Below are positions 1 through 4,911 of a DNA stretch of 8,264 nt, in pieces. The notes beneath the pieces were generated by a model. The model was not told the DNA's origin. It was given only the letters and a program-made list of their open reading frames with translations, and searched no databases. The position numbers and the translations under genes are program-made. The stretch covers positions 841 through 9,104 of the forward strand of contig MFGM01000039.1 of assembly GCA_001778275.1 (NCBI GenBank), given 5' to 3'. This stretch comes from Candidatus Falkowbacteria bacterium RIFOXYC2_FULL_48_21 (GTDB taxonomy: Bacteria > Patescibacteriota > Patescibacteriia > UBA11705 > JABHMO01). Position 1 is the first letter of the stretch, and each line of letters starts with the position of its first letter.

Positions 1-883
1 GCAAATAAACAACAACCGTCCGGCCGCCAAGCTCAAGCCGGCGCAACTCTCGGCCCACCTGTTCGGCCAAATGCATAAGAACCGCCAAAACTTCTTCCTT
101 GTTAAAAGTGTTGCCGGGCAAAGTGTAAGACCGGCCGACAGACTTCGCCCCCGGCGCTTCGAAATAAGGAACCACCGGCAAATCATCAAGGCCGCGCGCG
201 ATGTTAAATAAATTTTGGCCGCAAACGTTACCAAACACTTGTTGCAAACACGGCAAAAAACGTTCACGCAAATTCGTCACGGTGCCAACACCGAAATCCA
301 AAAGCCGCTTTTCCAGTCGCCGACCGATGCCGCAAAAATCGGTCAACTTCGCCGCGTTCAAAACGGCCAGCTTGTTTTCCGCATCAATAAAGAAAAGACC
401 GTCCGGTTTGGCCAAATCAGAAGCGAGCTTCGCGAGCAACTTATTTTCGGCAACGCCGATGGAACACGTGACGAATTCGCCGATTTGGTTTTTGATGTCT
501 TGTTTTATTTTTCCCGCCAGCGCCGTTGCTTGTTCGAGGGTCTTAACATAACCGGACAAGTCAAGAAACGCCTCGTCAATACTGAACACTTCGACCATTT
601 CCGTGTATTTTTTAAAAATCTCCATCACTTGCCGCGACACAAATGCGTATTTGTCTCCGTCCGGCTCGACAAAAATAATTTTCGGAAAAATTTTCTTCAC
701 CTCAAAAGGTAGCATACCGGTTTTGATGCCTAATTTTTTCGCCTCTTTCGATGAAGCAACGATTACAGATCGTGAACCCTCTTTTCCCGAAACAACGATC
801 GGACGACCGCGCAGAGAAGCGTTAGTTTGCTGTTCGACGGAGGCGAAGAAGGAGTCCATGTCGATGTGGAAGATGAAGCGCAT
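1..883 (-). CDS. dinB: DNA polymerase IV (Y-family), C-terminus cut by window edge
   Basis: Error-prone translesion polymerase that extends past damaged template bases, typically under SOS control. The reverse strand encodes about 294 residues before the window ends. The start MRFIFHIDMDSFF lines up residue for residue with the start of E. coli Pol IV, which supports the ATG at 883 over in-frame ATGs at 898 and 913. Catalytic acidic residues D8, D103 and E104 (motif SIDEAF) are at the family positions, and F13 is the likely steric gate against ribonucleotides. SIGVAENKLLAKLASD (palm) lies near residues 141-156, the helix-hairpin-helix (CGIGRRLEKRL) near 184-194, and the little-finger start (KSVGRSYTLP) near 245-255. 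The distal little finger and any clamp-binding tail are off the window. No Shine-Dalgarno is visible. A DUF6504-like gene lies about 150 bp upstream on the same strand, across a G/C-run and hairpin region. The family call is firm. Confidence 0.96.
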   Translation of the reverse strand, partial: MRFIFHIDMDSFFASVEQQTNASLRGRPIVVSGKEGSRSVIVASSKEAKKLGIKTGMLPFEVKKIFPKIIFVEPDGDKYAFVSRQVMEIFKKYTEMVEVFSIDEAFLDLSGYVKTLEQATALAGKIKQDIKNQIGEFVTCSIGVAENKLLAKLASDLAKPDGLFFIDAENKLAVLNAAKLTDFCGIGRRLEKRLLDFGVGTVTNLRERFLPCLQQVFGNVCGQNLFNIARGLDDLPVVPYFEAPGAKSVGRSYTLPGNTFNKEEVLAVLMHLAEQVGRELRRLELGGRTVVVYL

Positions 884-893
884 ATGAGAGAAA

Positions 894-956
894 GGCATAC
901 GAGGGAATGGCATGTGGGGGGAGGGCAGATGGGGGCATACGGGGGGGGCATACGAG
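894..956. repeat. GGCATACG short repeats and G-quadruplex-like G-runs just upstream of dinB
   Basis: GGCATACG occurs three times (894-901, 934-941, 947-954), and GGCATACGAG occurs at both outer positions. Between them the plus strand has G-runs at 916-921, 923-925, 931-935 and 941-948 separated by short loops, which fits an intramolecular G-quadruplex pattern. This is the template strand for dinB transcription. The repeats create a ladder of ATG codons on the minus strand (883, 898, 913, 936, 951). Any function is inferred. Confidence 0.6.
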
Positions 957-976
957 CGAGCCGGGGAACCCCCTAG

Positions 977-993
977 CCCCCTTTGCAAGGGGG
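977..993. repeat. C-run/G-run hairpin between the DUF6504-like gene and dinB
   Basis: CCCCCTTTGCAAGGGGG forms a 7-bp perfect stem (977-983 with 987-993) around a 3-nt loop. It is embedded in GGAACCCCCTAG...GGGGGAACACTGGGGG. It has no T-run on the minus strand, so it is more like a dispersed palindrome than a classical terminator. It would lie in a DUF6504-like/dinB co-transcript. Confidence 0.6.
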
Positions 994-1030
994 AACACTG
1001 GGGGTGGGGCGAGAGCGAAGGGAATACAAG

Positions 1031-1276
1031 TTACTCTGCGGTTGGCGAGAAAGAAGAAGCGGCTAAACACCACGCGTTTTGTTCAGTATCAAAAGTTAAC
1101 TGAAAATGATTATCATCGGAAGAAATGGAAAAATGATACAACTTCGCCCGGCCGATGCGGGAGGAGTGAACCATGTTTACGGCGTCAACGCAATATTTGC
1201 GGCCGCCCCAATCAAAAGACAGCGGCAGCACCCGATGCCGCGCGAAGAGAACCAAAACGTTGATTGACTCCCCCAT
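1031..1276 (-). CDS. small DUF6504-like protein next to dinB (81 aa)
   Basis: The 81-residue product reads ...PLSFDWGGRKYCVDAVNMVH...LYHFSISSDDNHFQLTFDTEQNAWCL... . This matches what is known of DUF6504, a small family encoded beside Y-family polymerase genes (imuB/dinP types): a 'P..F.WrGr.Y.V..V' strand pair, then 'y.v...d..f.L..d....W.L'. The assignment is by pattern only and needs a profile search. The function of DUF6504 is unknown; its neighbourhood suggests an accessory role in translesion synthesis. It has no signal peptide or membrane segment and looks all-beta. The ATG at 1276 has no Shine-Dalgarno. It lies 64 bp downstream of the NUDIX gene and upstream of dinB on the same strand, so co-transcription of all three is plausible. 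A single TTTAATCC motif lies just upstream in reverse sense (1285-1292). Confidence 0.65.
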   Translation of the reverse strand: MGESINVLVLFARHRVLPLSFDWGGRKYCVDAVNMVHSSRIGRAKLYHFSISSDDNHFQLTFDTEQNAWCLAASSFSPTAE

Positions 1277-1340
1277 AAAAGCGCGGATTAAAACACGAAT
1301 TTAACGGATAGAACGCGCGAATTTCGCGGACAAAAAATCA

Positions 1341-1787
1341 TTAATCCGGCCAACCAAACTCGCCATAGGGTACATTCCGGCAAACCTTTTCCAAAGCGAA
1401 TCTGACCTCTGGCAACATATTGTCAGGCAGACTGTCCAATCGGCACCACTTAAGCTCATCACACTTGTGAGGCTCCCTATTGATAATATCGCCATTCCAT
1501 TTTTCCGTTCGGAGATAAATGTCAAAATATTCTCTGGCCGGCGACAACCGGTGCATGACATGAACCACCGCAAGATCGGCCAAACTGATCGCGATGCCAG
1601 CCTCTTCCATCGCCTCACGGACAATACATTGTTTCGCGGTTTCACCGCCATCGAGATGGCCGGCGACCAAACTGTAATTACCGTCTTGGTAACCGGTATT
1701 AAAACGCCTAAGAAGTAAAACCTGACCGTCCTTTTCCATGATAAGGTAGGTGGCGGCGTATGGCTTAAATCTTTCTTTGTCAGACAT
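1341..1787 (-). CDS. NUDIX hydrolase (MutT-like), 148 aa
   Basis: Pyrophosphohydrolase that cleaves a nucleoside diphosphate linked to another moiety. The Nudix box is complete: G43-x5-E49-x7-R57-E58-A-M-E61-E62-A-G64-I, so the metal-binding glutamates are present. The preceding segment LLLRRFNTGYQDGNYSLVAG is typical of the small MutT-like group. The substrate cannot be told from sequence. Beside dinB, lexA and an abasic-site protein, cleansing of oxidised nucleotides is attractive but inferred. The ATG at 1787 starts MSDKERFKPYAATYLIMEKDG, a natural first beta strand. A perfect TATAAT sits only 11 bp upstream of the start, so the mRNA may be nearly leaderless, and there is no Shine-Dalgarno. 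The alternative antisense and other-frame reading frames here have no family features. Confidence 0.93.
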   Translation of the reverse strand: MSDKERFKPYAATYLIMEKDGQVLLLRRFNTGYQDGNYSLVAGHLDGGETAKQCIVREAMEEAGIAISLADLAVVHVMHRLSPAREYFDIYLRTEKWNGDIINREPHKCDELKWCRLDSLPDNMLPEVRFALEKVCRNVPYGEFGWPD

Positions 1788-1798
1788 ACTAACGCAAA

Positions 1799-1825
1799 AT
1801 TATAAATTAGCGGACGAAAACTCAA
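1799..1825 (-). promoter_or_regulatory. candidate promoter of the NUDIX gene, near-leaderless
   Basis: On the minus strand a perfect -10 TATAAT occupies 1804-1799, with TTGAGT (1825-1820) as a weak -35 at 15 bp (or TTTGAG at 16 bp). Transcription would start near 1792, leaving about 5 nt before the ATG at 1787. Confidence 0.5.
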
Positions 1826-1874
1826 AGCGACGCAAACGCTTGCATGAAAAAAAAGAATAAACAAGCTACAAACC

Positions 1875-1895
1875 GCCCCGACAAAACGTCAGGGC
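1875..1895 (-). terminator. stem-loop terminator candidate after the tiny ORFs
   Basis: The minus strand reads GCCCTGAC-GTTTT-GTCGGGGC, an 8-bp stem with one G-U pair and a 5-nt loop. It is followed by the T-rich GGTTTGTAGCTTGTTT. It lies 5 bp beyond the stop codon of the 30-aa ORF and could separate the tiny-ORF transcript from the NUDIX promoter. Confidence 0.5.
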
Positions 1896-1900
1896 AGTCA

Positions 1901-1993
1901 TTATTTTCGCGGACGTCTTGGTTTTTGCTCTTGCTCCGCATCAAGCCGCGCCAAGAATTTTAAAATCATACCCTTAATGTCGTCTGTGGACAT
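1901..1993 (-). CDS. possible 30-aa peptide gene, charged C-terminus
   Basis: The ORF starts MSTDDIKGMILKFLARLDAE and ends in a basic KPRRPRK tail. A short amphipathic helix followed by a cationic end is plausible. It begins 3 bp after the stop of a 19-aa ORF (translational coupling possible) and is followed at once by a stem-loop. No homologue is recognised and no Shine-Dalgarno is visible. It could be chance. Confidence 0.3.
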   Translation of the reverse strand: MSTDDIKGMILKFLARLDAEQEQKPRRPRK

Positions 1994-1996
1994 AGG

Positions 1997-2056
1997 CTAA
2001 ATTTGAATTTTAATGATTAGCTCGAAAGACAACGGGATGTAAGTACTCTTAGGCAT
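1997..2056 (-). CDS. possible 19-aa leader peptide
   Basis: A 19-codon ORF (MPKSTYIPLSFELIIKIQI) starts 4 bp after a GGATTAAA motif. It ends 3 bp before the ATG of the 30-aa ORF. A hairpin (2070-2103) lies directly upstream. The layout would suit a leader peptide or uORF, but length alone gives little support. Confidence 0.2.
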   Translation of the reverse strand: MPKSTYIPLSFELIIKIQI

Positions 2057-2069
2057 AAATTTAATCCCT

Positions 2070-2103
2070 GCCCGCAATGCTACACATAGCGTTGCAAGCG
2101 GGC
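2070..2103. repeat. bulged hairpin upstream of the tiny ORFs
   Basis: The segment pairs end to end. Starting from GCCCGCAATGCTA on the plus strand, the right half TAGCGTTGCAAGCGGGC gives stems GCCC/GGGC, GCAA/TTGC (one reading) and GCTA/TAGC around the loop CACA, with a small bulge and a C-A mismatch. A TTTAATCC half-motif (2060-2067) touches it on the left. Confidence 0.5.
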
Positions 2104-2133
2104 GAATTATTACTTAGAAAAATGCGGGAAAAA

Positions 2134-2200
2134 AGATTTAATCCGAATTATCAATATAGACAAGGAAAGCGCGGATGCAAAATTTAATCCGAATTATTAA
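2134..2200. promoter_or_regulatory. two TAATTCGGATTA operator-like sites
   Basis: Two copies of TTTAATCCGAATTAT lie with their TTAATCC cores at 2138 and 2184 (46 bp apart). Read on the minus strand each contains the palindromic TAATTCGGATTA. A half copy lies at 2060-2067. The same motif forms the 43-bp-spaced trio at 4388-4495. They lie between the 24-aa and 19-aa minus-strand ORFs. Confidence 0.6.
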
Positions 2201-2275
2201 CTAAACATTAATAGTTAAATCTTGCCAAAAACCCGCCACCAGGCGATAAGCCGCTTTGATTTTTCGTTTGTTCAT
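2201..2275 (-). CDS. possible 24-aa basic peptide
   Basis: The ORF starts MNKRKIKAAYRLVAGFWQDL and ends after 24 codons. TATAAA lies 11 bp upstream of the ATG, which would give an almost leaderless mRNA. A large hairpin lies just upstream (2292-2334), and the operator-like motif begins right after its stop codon. It is not recognised and may be a chance ORF. Confidence 0.3.
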   Translation of the reverse strand: MNKRKIKAAYRLVAGFWQDLTINV

Positions 2276-2291
2276 AAATTTTTATTTTATA

Positions 2292-2334
2292 GCGGGAGAT
2301 TTAATGTCCATGCTTATTGCACATTAAATCCCGC
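2292..2334. repeat. 14-bp stem hairpin containing the TTTAAT motif
   Basis: GCGGGAGATTTAATGT (2292-2307) is the inverse of ACATTAAATCCCGC (2321-2334) apart from a 2-nt bulge. The loop is 13 nt. It lies in the non-coding stretch after the SRAP gene and has no T-run on either side, so it may be an RNA structure or a protein-binding palindrome. Confidence 0.65.
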
Positions 2335-2372
2335 CGCCGTTAGTTAACAAAGGTCAAAGGATCGGGCGGAGG

Positions 2373-2423
2373 TAGGAGATTGCCACGCTTGCGCTCGCGA
2401 TGACAGCTCGCTACGCTCGCAAA
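2373..2423. repeat. dispersed repeat (TAGGAGATTGCCACGC type), copy 1
   Basis: One full unit (TAGGAGATTGCCACGCTT...GATGA) is followed by a half unit (GCTCGCTACGCTCGCAA). It matches the units at 2971-3094. The sequence resembles the widespread CATTGCGAGCG...GGCAATCTCC repeats seen in several bacterial groups. It lies just downstream of the SRAP gene. Confidence 0.85.
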
Positions 2424-2455
2424 GGCAAATTAAGAATAAAAAATCAAATCACATT

Positions 2456-2929
2456 TCACCGCTCGTTCTTCAGGTAAATAATTTTTCCAACAGGCATACG
2501 ATCATGTCCGGTATATTCGAGAAATACTTGCGATGCTTTCGCGGTGAGCAGATAAACGCGCGTGGTATTGTGAAATCGCACCTTGATCCCCTTCACGCCG
2601 TCCGGCGTGCGGAACCATTTTTTCTTTTCATAGCCCATCACGCTCGGGATATTCACCGCCTGTGGCGCCAGCCAATCCCAGCGCCCGTCTTGAACCGATT
2701 CAATCTTGGCCCAGCCGGTTTTGGGCAGTTTGATTCCAGCATCGCGATTACCCCACGGATAAAGCTTCACTCCGTCCGCCTCTGCCACCGGCAAAAACGG
2801 ATGCTCTTGCCAGAAAAAGGTTTGAATAATGTCGCCTTTGCGCTGTTTGGCGAACTCTTCCGGCGTAAAAAAACGGTCAAGTTCGTGGGGGTTAATTTTG
2901 TCGAGATAGAAAGAAATGCCGGCACACAT
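2456..2929 (-). CDS. SRAP/HMCES (YedK-like) abasic-site processing protein, 157 aa, divergent
   Basis: SRAP proteins form a thiazolidine crosslink through Cys2 with abasic sites in single-stranded DNA, shielding them during replication. The true start is the ATG at 2929, because maturation leaves Cys2 at the N-terminus (MCAGISF...). Visible landmarks are WQEHPFLPV (40-48), the core PWGN (58-61), WAKIES (73-78, at the place of the usual NARxET), IPSVMGYEKKKW (94-105, matching IPASGFYEW and keeping the Glu as E101), and GHDRMPVGKI (141-150), which keeps the catalytic His (H142). The Asn of the NARxET motif appears replaced by W73. The protein is shorter than E. coli YedK (about 220 aa). It lies downstream of lexA with repeats between, so SOS control is plausible. 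The family call is by motif, and the residue alignment is my own. Confidence 0.8.
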   Translation of the reverse strand: MCAGISFYLDKINPHELDRFFTPEEFAKQRKGDIIQTFFWQEHPFLPVAEADGVKLYPWGNRDAGIKLPKTGWAKIESVQDGRWDWLAPQAVNIPSVMGYEKKKWFRTPDGVKGIKVRFHNTTRVYLLTAKASQVFLEYTGHDRMPVGKIIYLKNER

Positions 2930-2970
2930 AACGACTTGATTAGTTGTGAACGGGGGGGGGTGGACGACGG

Positions 2971-3094
2971 TAGGAGATCGCGTCGCTACGCTCGCAAGGG
3001 GGTGGTATAGGAGATTGCCACGCTTACGCTCGCAATGACGCGTCGCTACGCTCGCGATGACGTAGGAGATTGCCACGCTAGCGCTCGCAATGAC
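2971..3094. repeat. cluster of dispersed repeats between lexA and the SRAP gene
   Basis: Three units start with TAGGAGAT at 2971, 3008 and 3063, with half units CGTCGCTACGCTCGC at 2981-2995 and 3041-3055. Full units end ...GCTCGCAATGAC. Each unit contains imperfect palindromes built from GCGAGCG. The last unit abuts the lexA stop codon directly. Translated, they give the VIASVATRHCER-type nonsense often misannotated as protein, so they are not coding. Confidence 0.9.
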
Positions 3095-3699
3095 TAAGCG
3101 AACTTGCGAATAATGGCGCGAACAATGCCACGGATCGCGACATCCTTGCAATAAATCGGTTCCATGGCCGGATTGGCCGGCTGGAGACGGATACGATTGG
3201 TTTCGCGGTAAAACTTTTTCAACGTGGCGTAAGCATTGTTCAACAGTGCCACCACCACGTCGCCATTGCGCGGAGAATGATTACGCTCAACCACAACGTA
3301 ATCGCCACTCAAAATTCCTTCGTCAATCATGGACTCACCCTTCACTCTTAAAACGTAAGCAGTTTCATCCGACACCAAGTCAGCCGGCACAGCCATGGTT
3401 TCATTGTCTTCAACGGCTTCGATTGGCTCACCGGCGGTAATCAATCCGGCCAACGGTAATTCGATGGTGCGACCGAGGCGAAGGACTTGGCTGGTCAATT
3501 CGAGGCCGCGCGGCATTTCCGGAGCAATTTTTAAAAAGCCTTTGCCCTTCAACGCCTGAAGATGCTGATGGATTGTAGCAGGAGAAGAGACGCCAAGGCC
3601 TTCGGCGATTTCTCGGCAACTGGGAGAATAGTCATTGTCACGGACAAATTCTTTTAAAAATCGCAGGAGTTCACTTTGTTTTTTCGTTAGGCTCATCAT
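3094..3699 (-). CDS. lexA: LexA repressor (SOS regulator, S24 autopeptidase), 201 aa
   Basis: LexA represses DNA-damage genes and inactivates itself by self-cleavage when RecA filaments form. The N-terminal winged helix (residues 1-65) has YSPSCREIAEGLGVSSPATIHQHLQAL as its HTH, written here only to locate residues 24-50. The cleavage site is A89-G90 in PLAGLITAGEP. The catalytic dyad is S123 (KGESM) and K161 (YATLKKFYR), offset by 4-5 residues from E. coli A84-G85/S119/K156. Length fits the family. The start is ATG at 3699 or 3696 (M-M-S-L), with an A-rich leader and no Shine-Dalgarno. Its promoter carries a GTTC-N7-GTTC site, which suggests autoregulation. Likely targets here are the SRAP, DUF6504-like and dinB genes, but I found no comparable site in front of them. 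Confidence 0.97.
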   Translation of the reverse strand: MMSLTKKQSELLRFLKEFVRDNDYSPSCREIAEGLGVSSPATIHQHLQALKGKGFLKIAPEMPRGLELTSQVLRLGRTIELPLAGLITAGEPIEAVEDNETMAVPADLVSDETAYVLRVKGESMIDEGILSGDYVVVERNHSPRNGDVVVALLNNAYATLKKFYRETNRIRLQPANPAMEPIYCKDVAIRGIVRAIIRKFA

Positions 3700-3713
3700 A
3701 TTTTTCTATTATT

Positions 3714-3774
3714 TATAGTGTTCGTATTTCGTTCGGCTCCACTCACACTATACCAAACAAAAACCGAACGGCAA
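3714..3774 (-). promoter_or_regulatory. lexA promoter with GTTC-N7-GTTC LexA-box-like operator
   Basis: On the minus strand TTGCCG (3774-3769), a 16-bp spacer and TATAGT (3752-3747) form a promoter starting near 3740. Just downstream the plus strand has GTTC-GTATTTC-GTTC (3720-3734), the direct-repeat form known for alphaproteobacterial LexA. The site lies between an 8-bp inverted repeat TATAGTGT/ACACTATA (3714-3721, 3745-3752). A second inverted pair CGTTCGG/CCGAACG (3730-3736, 3764-3770) spans the promoter. Binding is inferred. Confidence 0.55.
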
Positions 3775-3782
3775 ATATGGCC

Positions 3783-3791
3783 TGTGGATAA
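3783..3791 (-). promoter_or_regulatory. perfect DnaA-box sequence
   Basis: TGTGGATAA is the complement of the consensus DnaA box TTATCCACA. It lies upstream of lexA. Only one copy is present here, so it is not an origin by itself. Confidence 0.4.
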
Positions 3792-3792
3792 C

Positions 3793-3842
3793 CTAGTCTT
3801 AGACCACGACTAGCATGATTAGAGGATTAGTTTGATTATGCT
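3793..3842. repeat. two adjacent inverted repeats upstream of lexA
   Basis: CTAGTC (3793-3798) pairs with GACTAG (3808-3813). TAGCAT (3811-3816) pairs with ATGCTA (3837-3842). The two cannot both form fully because they share 3811-3813, so alternative structures are possible. No gene is seen between 3780 and 3960. Confidence 0.4.
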
Positions 3843-3900
3843 AAAAAGGGACAGGGGCGCAAGGAAATTCACAAGAAACGGAGGCATGCTGGACACACGC

Positions 3901-3951
3901 GCCTGGCCGTGTAACGGCCAGGCTAACCAATAAAGCCCCGTTAACGGGGCT
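3901..3951 (-). terminator. pair of perfect GC hairpins between lexA and the 97-aa gene
   Basis: Hairpin one has a 9-bp stem GCCTGGCCG (3901-3909) and CGGCCAGGC (3915-3923). Hairpin two is the perfect 18-bp palindrome AGCCCCGTTAACGGGGCT (3934-3951). On the minus strand the second is followed by TTTATTGG, fitting a terminator that backs up the one at 3991-4016 and insulates lexA. Confidence 0.55.
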
Positions 3952-3990
3952 CATCATGAAATTTATTATCAAACACCGCCCCGCATTGAC

Positions 3991-4016
3991 AAAAAAGCCG
4001 AGGCTAACGCCCCGAC
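3991..4016 (-). terminator. rho-independent terminator of the 97-aa gene
   Basis: The minus strand has GTCGGGGC-GTTA-GCCTCGGC (8-bp stem with two G-U pairs) followed directly by TTTTTT. It lies about 75 bp after the stop codon at 4091. This is the clearest intrinsic terminator in the window. Confidence 0.75.
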
Positions 4017-4090
4017 TTCAATTCATTATAATTGGATTGATTTTTTTTGTTTCAATAACCCCAATTTCTTCGCCAGAGGACGAATGCGTC

Positions 4091-4384
4091 CTATGGCGCA
4101 TAATTTCCTTTTTCCAATTTATCAAAAACATCTTCTTCCTTTTTCAACAGCGCGTTCCACTCTGTCTCGCTTTTGCCCTGTTTCAAAAAGTCGCGCTTCA
4201 ACATGAAACATTTGCAAAAATTTTCAAACACGATCGGGAACCGCTCGAGCAAATCCAAAATTTTCGGAAATTGCGGTTGGGCTTCGATCGAATTGAAAAA
4301 TTGGCGCATAAGCTCTTGCGCGCGATTGTCAAGCTCGGACTTACCAAGCAATAATTCGAGACGATTGACATTGGTGTCGTTCAT
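4091..4384 (-). CDS. hypothetical helical protein, 97 aa
   Basis: I do not recognise this protein. It starts MNDTNVNRLELLLGKSELDN, appears almost entirely alpha-helical and soluble, is rich in Leu, Phe, Glu and Lys, and has a CxC pair (C57, C59) in FENFCKCF. There is no signal peptide or membrane segment. It is supported as a gene by codon-like composition, a strong terminator downstream (3991-4016) and a repeated operator-like motif directly upstream, the nearest copy ending only a few bases from the ATG. There is no Shine-Dalgarno. The overlapping plus-strand reading frame looks like its shadow. It lies about 190 bp downstream of the 61-aa gene, and a shared transcript is possible. Confidence 0.7.
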   Translation of the reverse strand: MNDTNVNRLELLLGKSELDNRAQELMRQFFNSIEAQPQFPKILDLLERFPIVFENFCKCFMLKRDFLKQGKSETEWNALLKKEEDVFDKLEKGNYAP

Positions 4385-4387
4385 ATT

Positions 4388-4495
4388 AAAATTTAATCCG
4401 GATTATTATTGAGATGAGCGGGAGCAGGCAAAGATTTAATCCTAATTATTACGTAAACAGTTGAGAGCAAAGGTAAATTTAATCCAAATTATTAC
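4388..4495. promoter_or_regulatory. three TAATNNGGATTA sites at exact 43-bp spacing
   Basis: TTAATCC cores lie at 4393, 4436 and 4479. On the minus strand the three sites read TAATCCGGATTA (a perfect palindrome), TAATTAGGATTA and TAATTTGGATTA, each followed by AAAT. The 43-bp period is about four helical turns, so a bound protein would sit on one face. They immediately precede the 97-aa gene and probably control it. The 40 bp between copies differ, apart from a loose TTTGC..GCTC. This is not a CRISPR array: the unit is short and there is no Cas gene. Confidence 0.7.
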
Positions 4496-4573
4496 TGTTG
4501 CAGGGAGGGCGCGGAAACGCAGGCGCTTAGTGGAATGGAGAGAAGTAGTAGCGGGGGAATCGCAAGAAATAAT

Positions 4574-4759
4574 TTATCCTTTTTGCTGGGCGAAGAGGAA
4601 CTGATTGGCCTTTTGGCTGGCATAACGCAGCACCGCAATCTCTCTTTCCGACAAACCCGCCCCAACGGCCAATTCTACGGCGCGCGCTACACTTTCACCG
4701 ATCGGGCCAACGGTGCCTGGTTCATTCTTTCTATTTAACAAATTCTCAAATGCGGACAT
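4574..4759 (-). CDS. hypothetical protein, 61 aa
   Basis: I do not recognise this small protein. It starts MSAFENLLNRKNEPGTVGPI and continues with two helical stretches. The second, GLSEREIAVLRYASQKANQF (35-54), faintly recalls the start of a LuxR-type helix-turn-helix (LSEREIEVLRL), but the rest of that domain is missing, so DNA binding is only a guess. Its ATG at 4759 follows a plausible promoter (TTGCAT, 17 bp, TACACT), which supports it as a real gene. There is no Shine-Dalgarno. It lies between the recombinase and the 97-aa gene on the same strand. Confidence 0.55.
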   Translation of the reverse strand: MSAFENLLNRKNEPGTVGPIGESVARAVELAVGAGLSEREIAVLRYASQKANQFLFAQQKG

Positions 4760-4785
4760 AAATTGATGATTAATTATCTGTGATC

Positions 4786-4814
4786 AGTGTAGCGCGAATC
4801 AAGGGAAAATGCAA
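4786..4814 (-). promoter_or_regulatory. candidate promoter of the 61-aa gene
   Basis: On the minus strand TTGCAT (4814-4809) and TACACT (4791-4786) are separated by 17 bp. Transcription would start about 20 nt before the ATG at 4759. A lone TTTAATCC motif lies just upstream (4826-4833). Confidence 0.4.
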
Positions 4815-4911
4815 GGCGCGTCGCGTTTAATCCGTTTTTGCATCGCTCAATCGGTTTGCGATACAAACAGGACTACCCCGACGCGTGGATTGAGAAACGC
4901 ATGCGCGGAAT

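Noticed and set aside
201..887. Plus-strand ORFs of 116, 165 and 94 aa
   Set aside because: They are antisense to dinB, whose motifs are complete on the minus strand.
1301..1864. 187-aa minus-strand ORF in another frame over the NUDIX gene
   Set aside because: It has no motif, whereas the overlapping frame has a complete Nudix box.
2504..3010. 168-aa plus-strand ORF
   Set aside because: It is antisense to the SRAP gene and runs into the repeats, with no family features.
2930..3151. Upstream in-frame extension of the SRAP gene (231-aa version starting at 3151)
   Set aside because: The extension is a translation of dispersed repeats (VIASVATRHCER type), overlaps lexA, and would hide the catalytic Cys2, which must follow the initiator Met.
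3783..3842. Replication origin
   Set aside because: There is a single DnaA box, no AT-rich unwinding element with clustered boxes, and no dnaA/dnaN nearby.
3956..4354. 132-aa plus-strand ORF
   Set aside because: It begins in a terminator region and is antisense to the 97-aa gene, which has its own terminator and upstream sites.
4388..4495. CRISPR array
   Set aside because: Only three short, imperfect units occur with 43-bp spacing. The same motif occurs singly elsewhere and no cas gene is present.
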